NCBI RefSeq assembly: GCF_018991925.1
Contig: NW_024736071.1
Span: forward strand, 11,825,782 to 11,889,781
DNA: 64,000 nucleotides
Source of the DNA: Homarus americanus
Taxonomy: Eukaryota > Arthropoda > Malacostraca > Decapoda > Nephropidae
Direction: 5' to 3'
Of the stretch, positions 36,433-47,005 are shown one piece after another. Numbering within the stretch: the first letter of the stretch is position 1; each line of letters starts with the position of its first letter. Below the pieces are notes generated by a model. That model was not told the DNA's origin and searched no databases. It saw only the letters and a program-made list of their open reading frames with translations. The position numbers and the translations under genes were made by a program.

Positions 36433-36570
36433 AAGCAGGTATAGTAGGAGAAAAAATGTCAGAGAAAAAAGTCACAATTTTAGCTAGGAAAAAAATCACA
36501 GGAAAAGGTCAGTTTTTATTTCAATACCATAAACAATTAAAGTATATAATAAAACAAGAAATATTTTAAG
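36433..36570. repeat. Dispersed repeat family G, copy 1
   Basis: GAGAAAAAAGTCACAATTTT, AGGAAAAAAATCACAGGAAAA and following A-rich text parallel 39244-39365 in the same order. Moderate identity by eye. Confidence 0.5.
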
Positions 36571-37035
36571 TTTGTTATTAATACACGTATAGTATGTGAA
36601 CTTGTGAAGAAAAAAATCACATTTAATTCAACATCTTAAACAAAGTCAGGAAATGAAACAAAAAGTGTTAAAATCAGTAATTTATTTAGTTACGTTAGGT
36701 TAGTTAATTTAATTTTAATATATATTTTTTATATATAATTTGTCTGACTTTTTGGTGACATTTTTCATGTATTCGAACCAGCAACTTTTAGGGCAGGGGG
36801 CGAGTTTTGTATCCAATCGTCCATCGTACCCCAAACATTGTCGTAATTAAATGTATAAGTGAAGTTTTTATTCACTTTTAAAAATTACCTACAAGAGCCT
36901 GTTAAAAATCATTACCAGAGGGACAACCAAACAGTGTTCGTATACTGTCAGACTGAACACACTTACAGCACCCTCACTCCCCTCACCATGGAGAAGGATA
37001 ACAATAACTCGTAGGTCAATTTAATCTACTCCCAC
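36571..37035. other. AT-rich, no gene seen
   Basis: No recognisable feature apart from a short TTAGGTTAG at about 36696. Confidence 0.5.
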
Positions 37036-37039
37036 GACT

Positions 37040-37480
37040 TCCCTAAACACACTTCATCGTCCAAGTGACCCAAATCTCCCGGCCTTCAGGTAAGAGGAGT
37101 GTCTTCGGGTTTACAATCAATAGCTTTTCCTCCTCCGGCGATCAATTTTCTATCACTTTCACTCTTGGCCTCCGAGGCATCACCTTTATACCTCAGTCTC
37201 CATCCTTAATTAAAGAGTGTGGTGGCGAGGCCTTAGGCCCACCTCTCTGTCTTAATAACGATCTGCCTGTTTTTACCACTAATCAAGCGGCGGGAACTTG
37301 TATTAAGGTAGCCGCTCTTATTTTATCCTCAATTCTCCCAAATTCACGCTTTAATTGCTACCGGACGATTTAATTACCCTCGGTAATTGGCACCTGTAAC
37401 GGTTTCTTTGTGACGGCGCGCGCGGGTTGACAACTGTCCCTTCGTGTTCGATCGGGTATAATTATGGCTTCGTCCCTCTT
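37040..37480. promoter_or_regulatory. Candidate non-coding regulatory island
   Basis: A repeat-free block of balanced composition, unlike its AT-rich flanks. It contains several homeodomain-type cores: TTAATTAA at 37206, TTAATTG at 37351, TAATTACC at 37371 and GGTAATTGG at 37382. A 102-codon frame spans 37065-37373 but shows no recognisable domain. Such islands in arthropod genomes are often conserved non-coding elements. This is an inference from texture and motif clustering only. Confidence 0.2.
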
Positions 37481-37859
37481 GTAGACCGGACACTGATAGT
37501 TGATTTATCTATTTGTTACTCTCTGATTCAAAACATTATATGACTCTAACAAAACTCGTTCTGAGACACACAACAAACTCTTCATGAAACCTTGAAATTT
37601 AATATATCATTGACCCAGAGGAAGTGTATCGGACAACAGAGGGTCACAGATGATGTGCGCGCTGCCATCTGTTGAGACAGTGATGAAGCATAATGACCAA
37701 CACCTCGTCCGATACCCTGCCTTACCTCACGACACACACCAATAGAAGCTCACTCCTATACCCTGAAACAGGTTGTACAATGTAGAATATAGTTCAGTTA
37801 TTTTGATAGACTGTTATTTGAGGATAAGAGAATGTGAAATGTTGCCATAGTTTAGTAAG

Positions 37860-38048
37860 ATGAGAAGCCAAGAACCCTTAGCCATGCTCCGGTGCGAGGA
37901 TGACGAGAAGGTGGTGGCCCGGGGCGTGGCAAGGCGAGCAGTGTGGGTGTGGACGCCTCTGGCAGGTCTTAGGGCGACCCTTGGCCCGCATTCATTCAAA
38001 TCTCGGCCTGGCCCACCCCTTCCCTTCCTACCTGGTGATTATGGTTAA
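37860..38048 (+). CDS. Unrecognised 62-codon ORF
   Basis: Starts at ATG after TTAGTAAG and encodes a peptide beginning MRSQEPLAMLRCEDDEKVVA and ending in LPGDYG. The G/C-rich third positions and charged stretch look more coding-like than the AT-rich flanks. There is no signal peptide, domain or splice context that I can defend. The opposite strand is also open for 61 codons, which lowers the weight. Confidence 0.15.
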   Translation: MRSQEPLAMLRCEDDEKVVARGVARRAVWVWTPLAGLRATLGPHSFKSRPGPPLPFLPGDYG

Positions 38049-38273
38049 CACGTGTCTGATGGTATGATAAATTTATGATACTAAATATGTAACCTTATAG
38101 TGAGACTGATAGACACAGACATACATGTAGTAGAGACGAGATAAAAGACTTATTTTCATATAGTGGTATATTGAATGTTGAGATGAGTGAAACACAAGCT
38201 GGGATTACTACACAAAATACAATGCAGGATAGAAGCTAAGTAATTACATAGTGATCAACGGCAATCTTATACA
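38049..38273. other. No gene seen
   Basis: AT-rich unique DNA leading into the 43-bp array. Confidence 0.5.
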
Positions 38274-38488
38274 ACAGTCAAAGGTACACTGAAGTCATAC
38301 TCAACGGTAAACTAAAACAGTCAAAGGTACACTGAAGTCATACTCAACGGTAAACTAAAACAGTCAAAGGTACACTGAAGTCATACTCAACGGTAAACTA
38401 AAACAGTCAAAGGTACACTGAAGTCATACTCAACGGTAAACTAAAACAGTCAAAGGTACACTGAAGTCATACTCAACGGTAAACTAAA
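38274..38488. repeat. 43-bp tandem array, 5 identical units
   Basis: The unit begins ACAGTCAAAGGTACACTGAA and ends CAACGGTAAACTAAA. Starts are at 38274, 38317, 38360, 38403 and 38446. Unrelated in sequence to the 43-bp array at 12-15 kb. Confidence 0.97.
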
Positions 38489-38584
38489 AAACAACAGTCA
38501 ACGGGATTATAGAAGGAGAACAACGTGTGTGGGTCATCTTGGCGCCTGTCGCATAAATATTTACTCAATAAATTGACTGATGAA

Positions 38585-38945
38585 AAAGGTGGGACTGATG
38601 GTCATAGTGAAGCCTCGGGTAGGACATGTGGACATAATGAAGCCTCGGGAAGCCTTGGGTAGGACGTGTTGACGTAGTGAAACTTCGGGTAGGACGTGTG
38701 GACAGACATAATGAAGCCTTGGGTAGGACATGTGGAAATAGTGAAACTTCGGAGAGAACATGTGGACAGTGAAGCTTTGGGTAGGCAGTGGACATAGTAA
38801 AGAAGCCTCGAACTTGTACTGGGGTATATAATAACACTACGGAGAACCCTCGTCGGGTAAGACTTACGAACATAAAATATGGAAACATTGAATAGGACAT
38901 ACTGCCATAGTGAAGAAACCTAAAAAAGGACACGTGGACAAGGGA
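38585..38945. repeat. Degenerate ~30-bp minisatellite
   Basis: Units of GAAGCCTCGGGTAGGACATG plus TGGACATAAT, increasingly diverged after 38780. Minus-strand frames of 66 and 122 codons are products of the repeat. Confidence 0.85.
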
Positions 38946-39243
38946 ACAGGTAGAAACACAAGTTAACCATCTTATTTGATTAAGCTTATACTGGACACAG
39001 GCGTTTAAGACGAGTGTGTTCAGATCGCCACCACCATCATCCTGGACTTTTCAGTGTTCTAACGAGAGACTCACCCTTGTCTAAAGTAACATGGAACCAT
39101 ATTATACAGTACCACCAAACTTCACTCAGATCTTTCAAATAATTCACTTCCTTCTATGGTTTAAAAGATAGATGTAATTAAGGCGCTATTTGTGGAATAT
39201 ATTTGCACACGGGAGACGTTAACGGTGTGTGTTTATTGAATCA
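38946..39243. other. No gene seen
   Basis: Unique DNA with no recognisable feature. Confidence 0.5.
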
Positions 39244-39365
39244 GTGAGTGGGGGAAAAAATGAAAAAATCACAAAAGTCACCATTTTGACCAGGAAAAAA
39301 AAGCACAGGAAAAAATGTTACACTTCATTTAAAATCCATTAAAAATTAAAATAATAAAACCAAAA
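39244..39365. repeat. Dispersed repeat family G, copy 2
   Basis: Parallels 36433-36570: GAAAAAATCACAAAAGTCAC, CAGGAAAAAAAAGCACAGG and following A-rich text. Confidence 0.5.
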
Positions 39366-40115
39366 GCATTTAAAGGCGGTTGAGACTTTTCTCCCTGCAG
39401 TTATTGAAGCTGGATACAGTGAGCCAATACTGTATATCAAACGTGTCTTTTTTAATGTTGACTCCTGGTATGAATAATTCACCTGGGTTAGGGGAATACA
39501 TGTATCTCCTTAACCCAGGTGATTTTTTTGTACTTGTTGAAGGGTCACCTAAAAAAAAATATTCGTTGTTAGTATTGTATTACATTAGTGACTTTAGGTT
39601 CCGTATAGATACACTCTTAACGTCTTCTGTTCGCTTGGTCCAGAAAGTATCGTTACGAATTTGTTCACCAATATGATAAAACGAAGGAAGGCCCCACCGG
39701 ACCCCACCTTTACTTTTTGGAGAGAGTTGTATATGCTCTAAAAACAAGTTCATCCACTTTGAACTTTTATAGTATATCCTTAAAGTGAGGCTGAACTGAA
39801 CACCGTACAAATCTAACCCTTAAAATAAGAGAAACTCACTGCATACATTACGAACCTATTGTATTCTGTAGAAACCGATTTAATACCATAGAAAACAGCT
39901 CATCGTTGAAGAGACCCACTGATAACTCAACAAATCTATTAAAATGTCATCGAAGCCACCAAACAGCGTTGAATCCACCTGAACAGTTTTGGAACCCCTA
40001 AAAAAAAAGAACCTCTTAACACTATTTTCATGCTCTATAATAGTTAATAAAGTCAAACGAATACATATGGAACCACTGTTAACGGTAGACACTAACTGAA
40101 CACTGCAGAAACCCA
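39366..40115. other. AT-rich, no recognised gene
   Basis: From about 39790 to 40115 there is a very degenerate repeat of about 30 bp around GAAACCCACT and GGAACC. Frames of 76-98 codons are unrecognised. Confidence 0.45.
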
Positions 40116-40117
40116 CT

Positions 40118-40672
40118 AGTTAACACATAGGGCATGTAGCTGAGAGGTTAGACAGGGTTTTGTCAGGGGAGGGTACCAATCAAGTAGTGTGTCTTAGTGT
40201 GGGAGGAAACGACATAGGAAAGGTTAGGAGTGAGGAACTTTTTAAGAGGTATAGGGAGGCGCTGGGGAAGATTAGAGATAGGGGAGGGATCCCGATAGTA
40301 CAGTATGTGGTGTCTTGCCTAGAAGAGGGGTTGGTCGTGAATGGCTGTCCAGGGCAATTGCTATAAATTGCCGATTGGAAAAACATTTTGCAAACAATGG
40401 TTGGGCATTCATTGATAGCTGGCAACGATTCTATGGCAACGACTACCTGTACAGTCGCGACGGAGTACACTTGTCTCGTGAGGGGGTAAAGACGTTGTCT
40501 GCATCCCTGGAACGTGAAATTGTCACTCCAAAGGGGGGGTTTCGCCAGTAGAGAGAGGTCGGGGAAAGTGGGAGTCAAAAAACAAGCAGGTCCTGGGAAG
40601 TAAAATTAGTTACTCAGGACAAGGGGTAAAACAGGACCAGGGAAGGATAGGTTTAAATGTATACTATACATA
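40118..40672 (+). pseudogene. CR1-type retrotransposon fragment: ORF1 SGNH/esterase-like domain and start of ORF2
   Basis: The frame reads HVAERLDRVLSGEGTNQVV, then CLSVGGNDIGKVRSEELFK, with the GxND block of SGNH hydrolases. It continues to GIPIVQ, where a frameshift (about 40290-40306) moves to CGVLPRRGVGREWLS. The end is LYSRDGVHLSREGVKTLS, carrying the DxxH block, and a stop at 40551. An esterase-like domain of this type is known from ORF1 of CR1 elements. From about 40637 the frame QGRIGLNVYYT resembles the start of CR1 ORF2, and it is cut off at about 40672 by the opposite-strand element. The GDS block is missing, so the copy is truncated at its 5' side and dead. Confidence 0.8.
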
Positions 40673-41440
40673 AGAACATAAGAAAATAAGGAGTCTGCAA
40701 TAGGCCGGTTGGCCTGTGCATGGCAGCTCCTGTCGAGAGTTACTACCACTCTCTATCATCCATGAATCTATCTAGCCTCCTTTTGAAACTTTCCAGAGTT
40801 CCCGCACTTACTACAAAGTTGCTAAGCTTGTTCCACTCGTCCACCACCCTATTTGTGAACCAGTTTCTTCCTATCTCCCTCCTAAACCTAAACTTATCCA
40901 ACTTGAATCAGTTGCTCCGAGTCCTATCCTGCTCGGATATTATAAGAACTTTATCTATATCCCCTTTATTGATTCCTTTCACCCACTTAAATACTTCTAT
41001 CATATCTCCCTGCACTCTTCGTCTTTCTAGGGAATGCAAGTTAAGTTTCTTTAGCCTATCCTGATATGGAAGGTTTCTAAGTCCCGGAATCATTTTTGTC
41101 ATTCTTCGCTGCACCGACTCCAGTGAATTTATATCCATTCTATAATAGGGGCACCAGAAATGAACCGCATAATCGAGGTGTGGCTTGACTAGCGCAAGAT
41201 ATAGTTGCAATAAGACCTCTGCACTCTTGTTACTTACACTTCTAGATATAAAACCCAATACTCTGTTTGCCTTATTTCGAACATTAACGCACTGGTTTCT
41301 AGGCCGTAGGTCCGGGCTTACAAGTACCCCTAGGTCTCTAAACATGCATGATAGGGTAGGCAATAGGTCCCTGGTAGCCAGCCCACATTGTAGGGTTACG
41401 GGCGTCAGGTAGGGCCGGCACAAGAACAATATTCAGGCAG
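40673..41440 (-). pseudogene. CR1-type retrotransposon, 3' end of ORF2 with 3' tail
   Basis: Minus-strand frame 41429-40908 encodes the C-terminal part of a CR1-like reverse transcriptase protein. Blocks include FRDLGVLVSPDLRPRNQCVN, NKANRVLGFISRSVSNKSAE, YLALVKPHLDYAVHFWCPYY, LESVQRRMTKMI and LERRRVQGDMIEVFKWVKG. After one in-frame TGA at about 40906, homology resumes with FKLDKFRFRREIGRNWFTNR and ends FMDDREW at about 40732. The 3' end carries TTCTTATGTTCTTATG, two short direct repeats like the microsatellite-type tails of CR1/L2 elements. The catalytic part of the reverse transcriptase is absent, so it is a 5'-truncated, inactive insertion. Confidence 0.88.
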
Positions 41441-42430
41441 AAAAGGGAGAGCCAGTTTTTTACGGGTTGTGAATAGAAGGACTCAAAGGTGACGACGTGG
41501 GGTGTAGGGCAGGAATGTTAGGCGATGGTGGTGGGCCTTTTTCCCACACCTCTCTTACTCTCTCTGTCTCTTTCTCTACCTCTCTCTCATTTTCCCTTTT
41601 CAATTTCTCTTAGTCCGTCTTTCAGATCTCTCTCATAATCTCTCCCAGTCTCTCAATAATTCAATCCCTTCTCAAGTTTCTCTGTACAGAACATAATCAT
41701 ATTTAACATCACTTACTTGTGTCTATTGCTATAAATTAATTTTCATCTACATTGGTTTTTCGATATTATTGACAAATCTATTCCACAACAGTATACAGCG
41801 TTCCCCTTAATCCATGATCACTGTAAGAAACTAACTTCAGGCTACAACGGGTTAAGTTCCGTATCCCAACGTCTCAAGTGGCCCGGTAAATCCGGCAAAA
41901 AAAACTATGGTCAGGTAGCTTGCTCAGGTCAGAATAAATTAGGATCACTCTTTCACTGACTGAGGCAGCGGCGGTGTCGTTATTGACGGTGATTACTTTG
42001 TATACAGGCGAATATCTCGACATGTTTCCCATCAATTAGTATTTGGTATATAATATAGATACGTCCTTCTAGCGTCTGTGTTTACCAGAGCAAGATATTT
42101 TACACCTCTTGCCTTCGTCTGTCTCCCCATGCAGTAGTAATTAAGGATCTGGATATTAATCGATAAGTGGGTCGTGTTCCGGAGTAATGGTTATCTAGTG
42201 GGTCGTGTTCCGGAGTAATGGTTATCTAGTGTCTTAACTGGTCACGATCTACGGTTCTCCTTCTGCCATTATCTATACCATCATCTCTAAGCCTCGCTAA
42301 TTCACCTACAAAGTCCGTCCATCTCTTCCCGGTACTTCTCTCTATCTCCTGCCCTCGTGTTCTTATAAATCTTTCTCACCAATCTCTCAGCTACCATGTA
42401 CTGTATTATTATGTTCACATTATTTAAGTT
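41441..42430. other. No recognised gene
   Basis: A pyrimidine-rich patch TCTCTTACTCTCTCTGTCTC runs at about 41551-41690. A 31-bp direct duplication (GTGGGTCGTGTTCCGGAGTA onward) lies at 42167-42228. Confidence 0.5.
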
Positions 42431-42435
42431 TGTCA

Positions 42436-42635
42436 TCACCTATTCAACTCTCTGGAGACTTTTTCATCAATGTTTCTTTTTGTATCTTCATTATTTATTC
42501 TATAATTTCCTTGAATTCTTATAATGTTTCTCCAATTATTCATCTGCGCCCAGGCTTCATTAGTTATGACTCTCACACACCTGATGTCACATCCATATAA
42601 AAGTGTTGCAACAAGCTCTCCTTCATGCAGTTTCC

Positions 42636-42677
<42 letters not shown>

Positions 42678-42985
42678 TAATGCTTCAGATCCTCAGCTGT
42701 TATTCCGCTGTCATTAACTCCTTCATTAATTTGAGCTTTTTTCATTTCCTCTCTTGCTGAACACTACTACAAAATATTCGCCTTTATTCATAACCTCCAA
42801 TTCTTCTCCTTCATGGTGAATTAACAACTGTTCTTCACTCTGTAGCGTCAGTCCACCAGTCACCCACACCACCGCCCTCAGGAGTACACTTGACAACCTT
42901 CAGTACACTTCTCCGTATACCGTACTGAGCCAACTCTTCCCACATGGGCTGTTTACCTTATACTCAACCTCTAAGACCATGAAAG
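42436..42985 (-). pseudogene. Decayed non-LTR reverse transcriptase fragment
   Basis: On the minus strand, in shifting frames, I read PMWEELAQYGIRRSVLKVVK (about 42950), then HHEGEELEVMNKGEYF (about 42820), then INEGVNDSGITAEDLK, then HEGELVATLLYGCDIRCVRV and IIRIQGNYRINNED. These parallel the order in non-LTR reverse transcriptases: the L-W-E-x-L-x-x-YG block, the segment after the YxDD core, and the V-P-T-LLYG block with the following LR-x-I-x-G stretch. The YxDD region itself is missing between the first two pieces. A CA microsatellite (42641-42675) interrupts the end. Clade not determined. Confidence 0.55.
42641..42676. repeat. (CA)n microsatellite
   Basis: About 17 CA units inside the reverse transcriptase relic. 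Confidence 0.97.
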
Positions 42986-44195
42986 TATCGGATACTATCT
43001 TTTTGTCTACACTTGTCTTTGTGTAAATATTTTATCTGTACAGGTTTATATCTTGATTTAAACTTCATTGTTCCTCACGTATGCCTTAAATCCGTAATGG
43101 TTCTTAGCTTTTCAATAGCTATCCTCCATACGCTTTACCAGTCAATCTCAGGAGACAAACACCCATACAGTTATTGCATTCAAGGAGACAATAAATGCCT
43201 GAATCTCATCCGTTTTTCCAGACTATCATAAACATTTTCTATATTCATTCACTTATGATTTCCCCCTTGGCTTTAATAGTTTCACTTAACACGCCATCTC
43301 CTCTTCTATAATGTCTTCTCCTCTGCTGTGTTTAATAAGCTCCCTTCAAATCCTTTGACCCATCGTAAATTTATACTTACATCTCTTAACATTATCATCT
43401 AAGTCTGTTTATCTTCTTGTAAACCTGACCTCCAGACATAAACACTTTTAAAAGAAAATTAATTAAATTTTCCCTCGTTCTTGCTTTACATTTTTCTAAT
43501 ATATCTATACAACTCCTTCTAAATATATCCTACATTTTCTGTTCCGTTTTGTTCCTCATTCGTTCCACCTGCTGAGTGTTCCGAGAAGGATCATGGGAAC
43601 TGCACACACAACGTCCGGGCTCTTACTCCTTTTACTGCAGGGAGATACTCTACTCTACTCTACAAGTACTCTACTCTACTCTACTCTTTTAATCAACTTT
43701 CACTGCTTCCAAGTGTATATGAGGACCCAATTACCTACAAGTCATTTAGGTATACCTATTTCTAATCCCCAGAAGTAACAGGTAGAGTGGAGGCAAGATT
43801 ACAATATTTTTTAATATCTTTCTACCGACCACAAACGTAACTCATTCAGTGTAACTTTGTGCTTGAGTGATTGTTACTAAGGCTTATCAAAGACAGTGAT
43901 GCTGGAGTACACCGTTGTCAATAGCCTTATCTAAATCTATGCTTTATATACATACTCCTTCGCTCACACTATGTACGTCTTCACTAAACACAGCTTCACT
44001 ACCCCGTCACATACATCACCGACCCCACAAAGGTACCACAAAAACAAGTGTTCCCAGCAGTAAAGGAAGATAAAAGGCCAAAGGTAATTTCAACTGATCC
44101 ACTAGACACGATAACTCACGGCAAACAAAGTCTAATTAACAATCAAGATCTATACTACTACACCAATTATGTCGTAATGGTGACTAAGTACCACG
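42986..44195. other. No recognised gene
   Basis: On the minus strand, near 43290, VLSETIKAKGEIISE could be a further decayed piece of the neighbouring reverse transcriptase element, but I cannot defend it. An ACTCT pentanucleotide run lies at 43646-43687. Confidence 0.45.
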
Positions 44196-44199
44196 CTGT

Positions 44200-44665
44200 C
44201 TTAACGATGCGCAAAATTAATCGCCGAAATTTAGCACTTTATAACCGTGGAAAATCGCTCTCATGAAGTAAATTGAAGGTGCAGAGATTGGCGCCGCTGC
44301 CCTGACGTCCTGACCAGCCTCCTGTACCTCGTATTTGTCTTGGGATACCAACCCTCCCCCGCCCGCTGCTCTCATCAACTAGACGGATTATCGATTCGCA
44401 ACAGTCTCCTTCCAATCACGCCGGGGTAGTGTTAATCAGATATGACCTGGAATCGAGAGCGGGCGACCTAGCCTGACAGACGGCCGGTAAGAGATTCCAT
44501 AAAAGCCAACCTTCCACCTGTTTGTCAGTACCGACAACAGTTATCGATTAGTTGCGCCTCATCAGGGCTCGGAGCGGCTAGCTTTGCCCTCCGTCCGTCG
44601 CATCTGGTGAAGGAATGGATTGGACGCGTTGATAGATTGGGTAGTGATTTACAGATTGGCAGGTG
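44200..44665. promoter_or_regulatory. Candidate non-coding regulatory island
   Basis: About 450 bp of complex, repeat-free, GC-balanced DNA in AT-rich surroundings and with no open frame over 60 codons. Two TATCGATT motifs (44389 and 44542) resemble DRE/Cut-type sites. TTAATCG occurs near 44217 and CCATAAAAG near 44507. Interpretation as a conserved non-coding element is inference. Confidence 0.2.
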
Positions 44666-45395
44666 AAGTATGACTGGGCGGTTAAGTTATCATGATGTAG
44701 CCTGTACGTAATTTTAGACTCAGAGATGGTGGGGGTTGTGAACTATTGTGACAAAAGGAACAAACAGAGAAGATGCAGAAAAAGAGACAGATAGACGAAC
44801 GGATTTAGAAAGAGAAAGAAAGTATGGAAGAAAGAGGTGCCAAAGAAGAGAAGGTTGGAGTTAAACCAAGGCAGGTAAGGTGCACCTAATCAGTCTGGCC
44901 GGGACAGACAGACGCTGAGTGATTAATGAAGAGGCTGGCAGCTCCTGTTGCACGAGGCCTCTAATTAAGATAACCAAGATGACTCTACACACCGTAAGGT
45001 TTTTACTCCATCAGCTCTGATCGATCACAACAAAGAAAAAAAAATAGCGATAATTACAATCTGTTGTTATTTGAATTATGTACTATACTGACTACCCGGC
45101 TACTGGTTTTTATAACAGGCACTTACTCAGTGTTATATAATGAGAAAATATTAAGGGAATTACTATTGCACTGAGATACGGATTGATGAACAAATTTCGA
45201 TGGATCAATTAGTAATCTTAAATTAGATATTTAAAGAGACCAGGACATATTACCTGAGTACATACAGTAGTTGTTAATATCGTTGTGGCTATTTTCTTCA
45301 ACTGAGACCAATAATGAAAATAATGTAATTGTTATTATCATCTACAATATTTCACAGTTGTAGATGACGAGAGATATCCCGAACATGTGATAATT
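44666..45395. other. No recognised gene
   Basis: Short complex patch at 44880-44985 (GAGTGATTAATGAAGAGG, CCTCTAATTAAGATAA) in otherwise A-rich DNA. Confidence 0.45.
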
Positions 45396-45750
45396 ATTGT
45401 ACCTTACCAGATGTTCCATTAAGGTTCCTCACACTCCCAAACAGACCTTTGAAATTCCAGCGGTTCTGGTGAGGACAGTGCGGCCTTCTTGCCACTCGAC
45501 ATCTTAAGGACCAGGACGTAAACAATAGCGCCGGTAGAGTCATATGTGTGGTTGGTGTAAGAGCCTGTGTCCTGCTCCAGTACTCGCTCTCAAACACACG
45601 CCTGGGAGAAGACGTGGCATTTATTTGGCGCGTCATTCACCTTACCCGGCCAGCTTGAAAACTCCCTCATTGTTTATTTGGCTAAGCCGACCCCAGTTCC
45701 ATTTGTTATTCTCCTACGTTTTCTTCTCTGTTGTTGGTTAGTAGCGTTCG
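45396..45750. promoter_or_regulatory. Candidate regulatory or exon island
   Basis: Balanced composition with open frames of 65-80 codons on both strands; none is recognised. It holds TGTTTATTTGGCTAAG (45670) and GCATTTATTTGG (45618), forkhead-like T/A-rich cores. Function uncertain. Confidence 0.15.
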
Positions 45751-46225
45751 TTTTCCTTGCATAGGGATCGACTTATAATTATATATTACCAAAACTGATT
45801 ATCCACTAAATATGCTCTCTATATATATGTTTATTAAATACTTATACTATCTTTATAAATTATATTAGATTTAAAAGAGTCAGGAAACACCACAATACGA
45901 AGCTCACTCCTACACAGACAAGCTACGTGACGCACACACTCGAACAGTTCACCAGTGTTCTTTGAGATTCATTTCTACCTTTCCTCTCATTCAGATCTCA
46001 AATGTTGGTTTATTTAAGCCTCTCTGCTTTGTTTCTCCTCCAGTGTCTTACTTATCGCCGCATTGTCTTCCTACACCGTCTGTCTCACACTTATTTAAAT
46101 CCTCTGTGGGACAGTTCCAAGGTTCATCTGTTGCCTGGACTAACCGAAGCTAAACTTATTAAATAACATGTTGAATTATACTCTAATATTATATATATAT
46201 ATACACACACACACACAAGCACATT
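45751..46225. other. No gene seen
   Basis: AT-rich with a (TA)n/(CA)n run at about 46191-46217. Confidence 0.5.
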
Positions 46226-46237
46226 AATTCTTACTCG

Positions 46238-46382
46238 GTATCACCTGAATAATCTCCATCCCCAGTTTATATCAGCTAAAGATTAACCATCCTAACCTAA
46301 CCTAATCTCAATCCTACAAATAGTGCTCATGTGGTTAATTTTAGGTGATATAAGCTAGGGTGGAGAATCTTCAGGTGACCCC
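46238..46382. mobile_element. Foldback/MITE-like element, best-preserved copy
   Basis: The left end TATCACCTGAATAATCTCCA pairs with the right end TGGAGAATCTTCAGGTGACC. Pairing continues inward: ATATCAGCTAAAGATTAACC against GGTTAATTTTAGGTGATAT. The centre holds CCTAACCTAACC. The whole 145 bp can fold into one long hairpin. There is no coding capacity, and no clear target-site duplication is visible. Confidence 0.65.
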
Positions 46383-46555
46383 TTATTCGTGCTGCCTAAA
46401 CACACCATGAGGGTAATTATGTAGACCAATAGGCCCTGAGGGGATGGGGGGAGGGTAGCCATATTGTGAGACGAAAACAAGGTATCCAAACAGGTTATTA
46501 TCTACAGTACATGACAAGTTGACAACCCGCATTATGCCAGCGTGACATTTTATAC

Positions 46556-47005
46556 ACCATACCAGTCCCCTCCCTCTTTCCCCCTTCCTCCTGCCCTCTC
46601 TCTTGCCCTTCTCCCACTTGCCTTCCCTCCAGTCCAGTCCCCCTCTGCCATCCCTCCCTCCCTCCCTCCTGCTCCCCCTCTGCCATCCCTCCCTCCCTCC
46701 CTCCTGCTCCCCCTCTGCCATCCCCCTCCCTCCTCCCTCTTGCTCCCTCTGCCATCCCTCCCTCCCTCCCTCCCTGCTCCCCCTCTTCCTCTTGCCCTCC
46801 CCCTGCCCCCTCCCTCTACCCCTCATGTCTTCCCTCCTACCCCTCCCTCCTGCCCCTCCTTCCCCTACTACCATCCCTCATGCCCCCTCCAACGTTCCCT
46901 CCCTCCCTCCCTCTTAAGCTATCCTGCCCTCCCTCCTACACTCTCTTACCCCCTCCTGCCTTCCCTCCTACCCTCCCTTCTGCCCTTCCTTTCTAGCAAC
47001 TGGAC
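46556..47005 (+). repeat. ~37-bp pyrimidine minisatellite
   Basis: Units such as TGCCATCCCTCCCTCCCTCC plus CTCCTGCTCCCCC, decaying into CCTCCCTCCTGCC text. Stop-free frames on both strands are compositional. Confidence 0.93.

Noticed and set aside
12125..38488. Relationship between the two arrays that share a 43-bp period
   Set aside because: Unit sequences at 12-15 kb and 38.3 kb have no similarity on either strand; the shared period is coincidental.
40132..40165. tRNA-like start (GTAGCTGAGAGGTTAGA resembles a pol III A box)
   Set aside because: The same bases encode AERLDRVLSGEG in frame with the CR1 ORF1 relic. No B box or cloverleaf follows at the right distance.
40118..41440. Twin-priming (5' inversion) of a single CR1 insertion
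   Set aside because: The 3' tail lies at the inner junction. Twin priming puts the inverted 5' part on the other side with the tail outermost.
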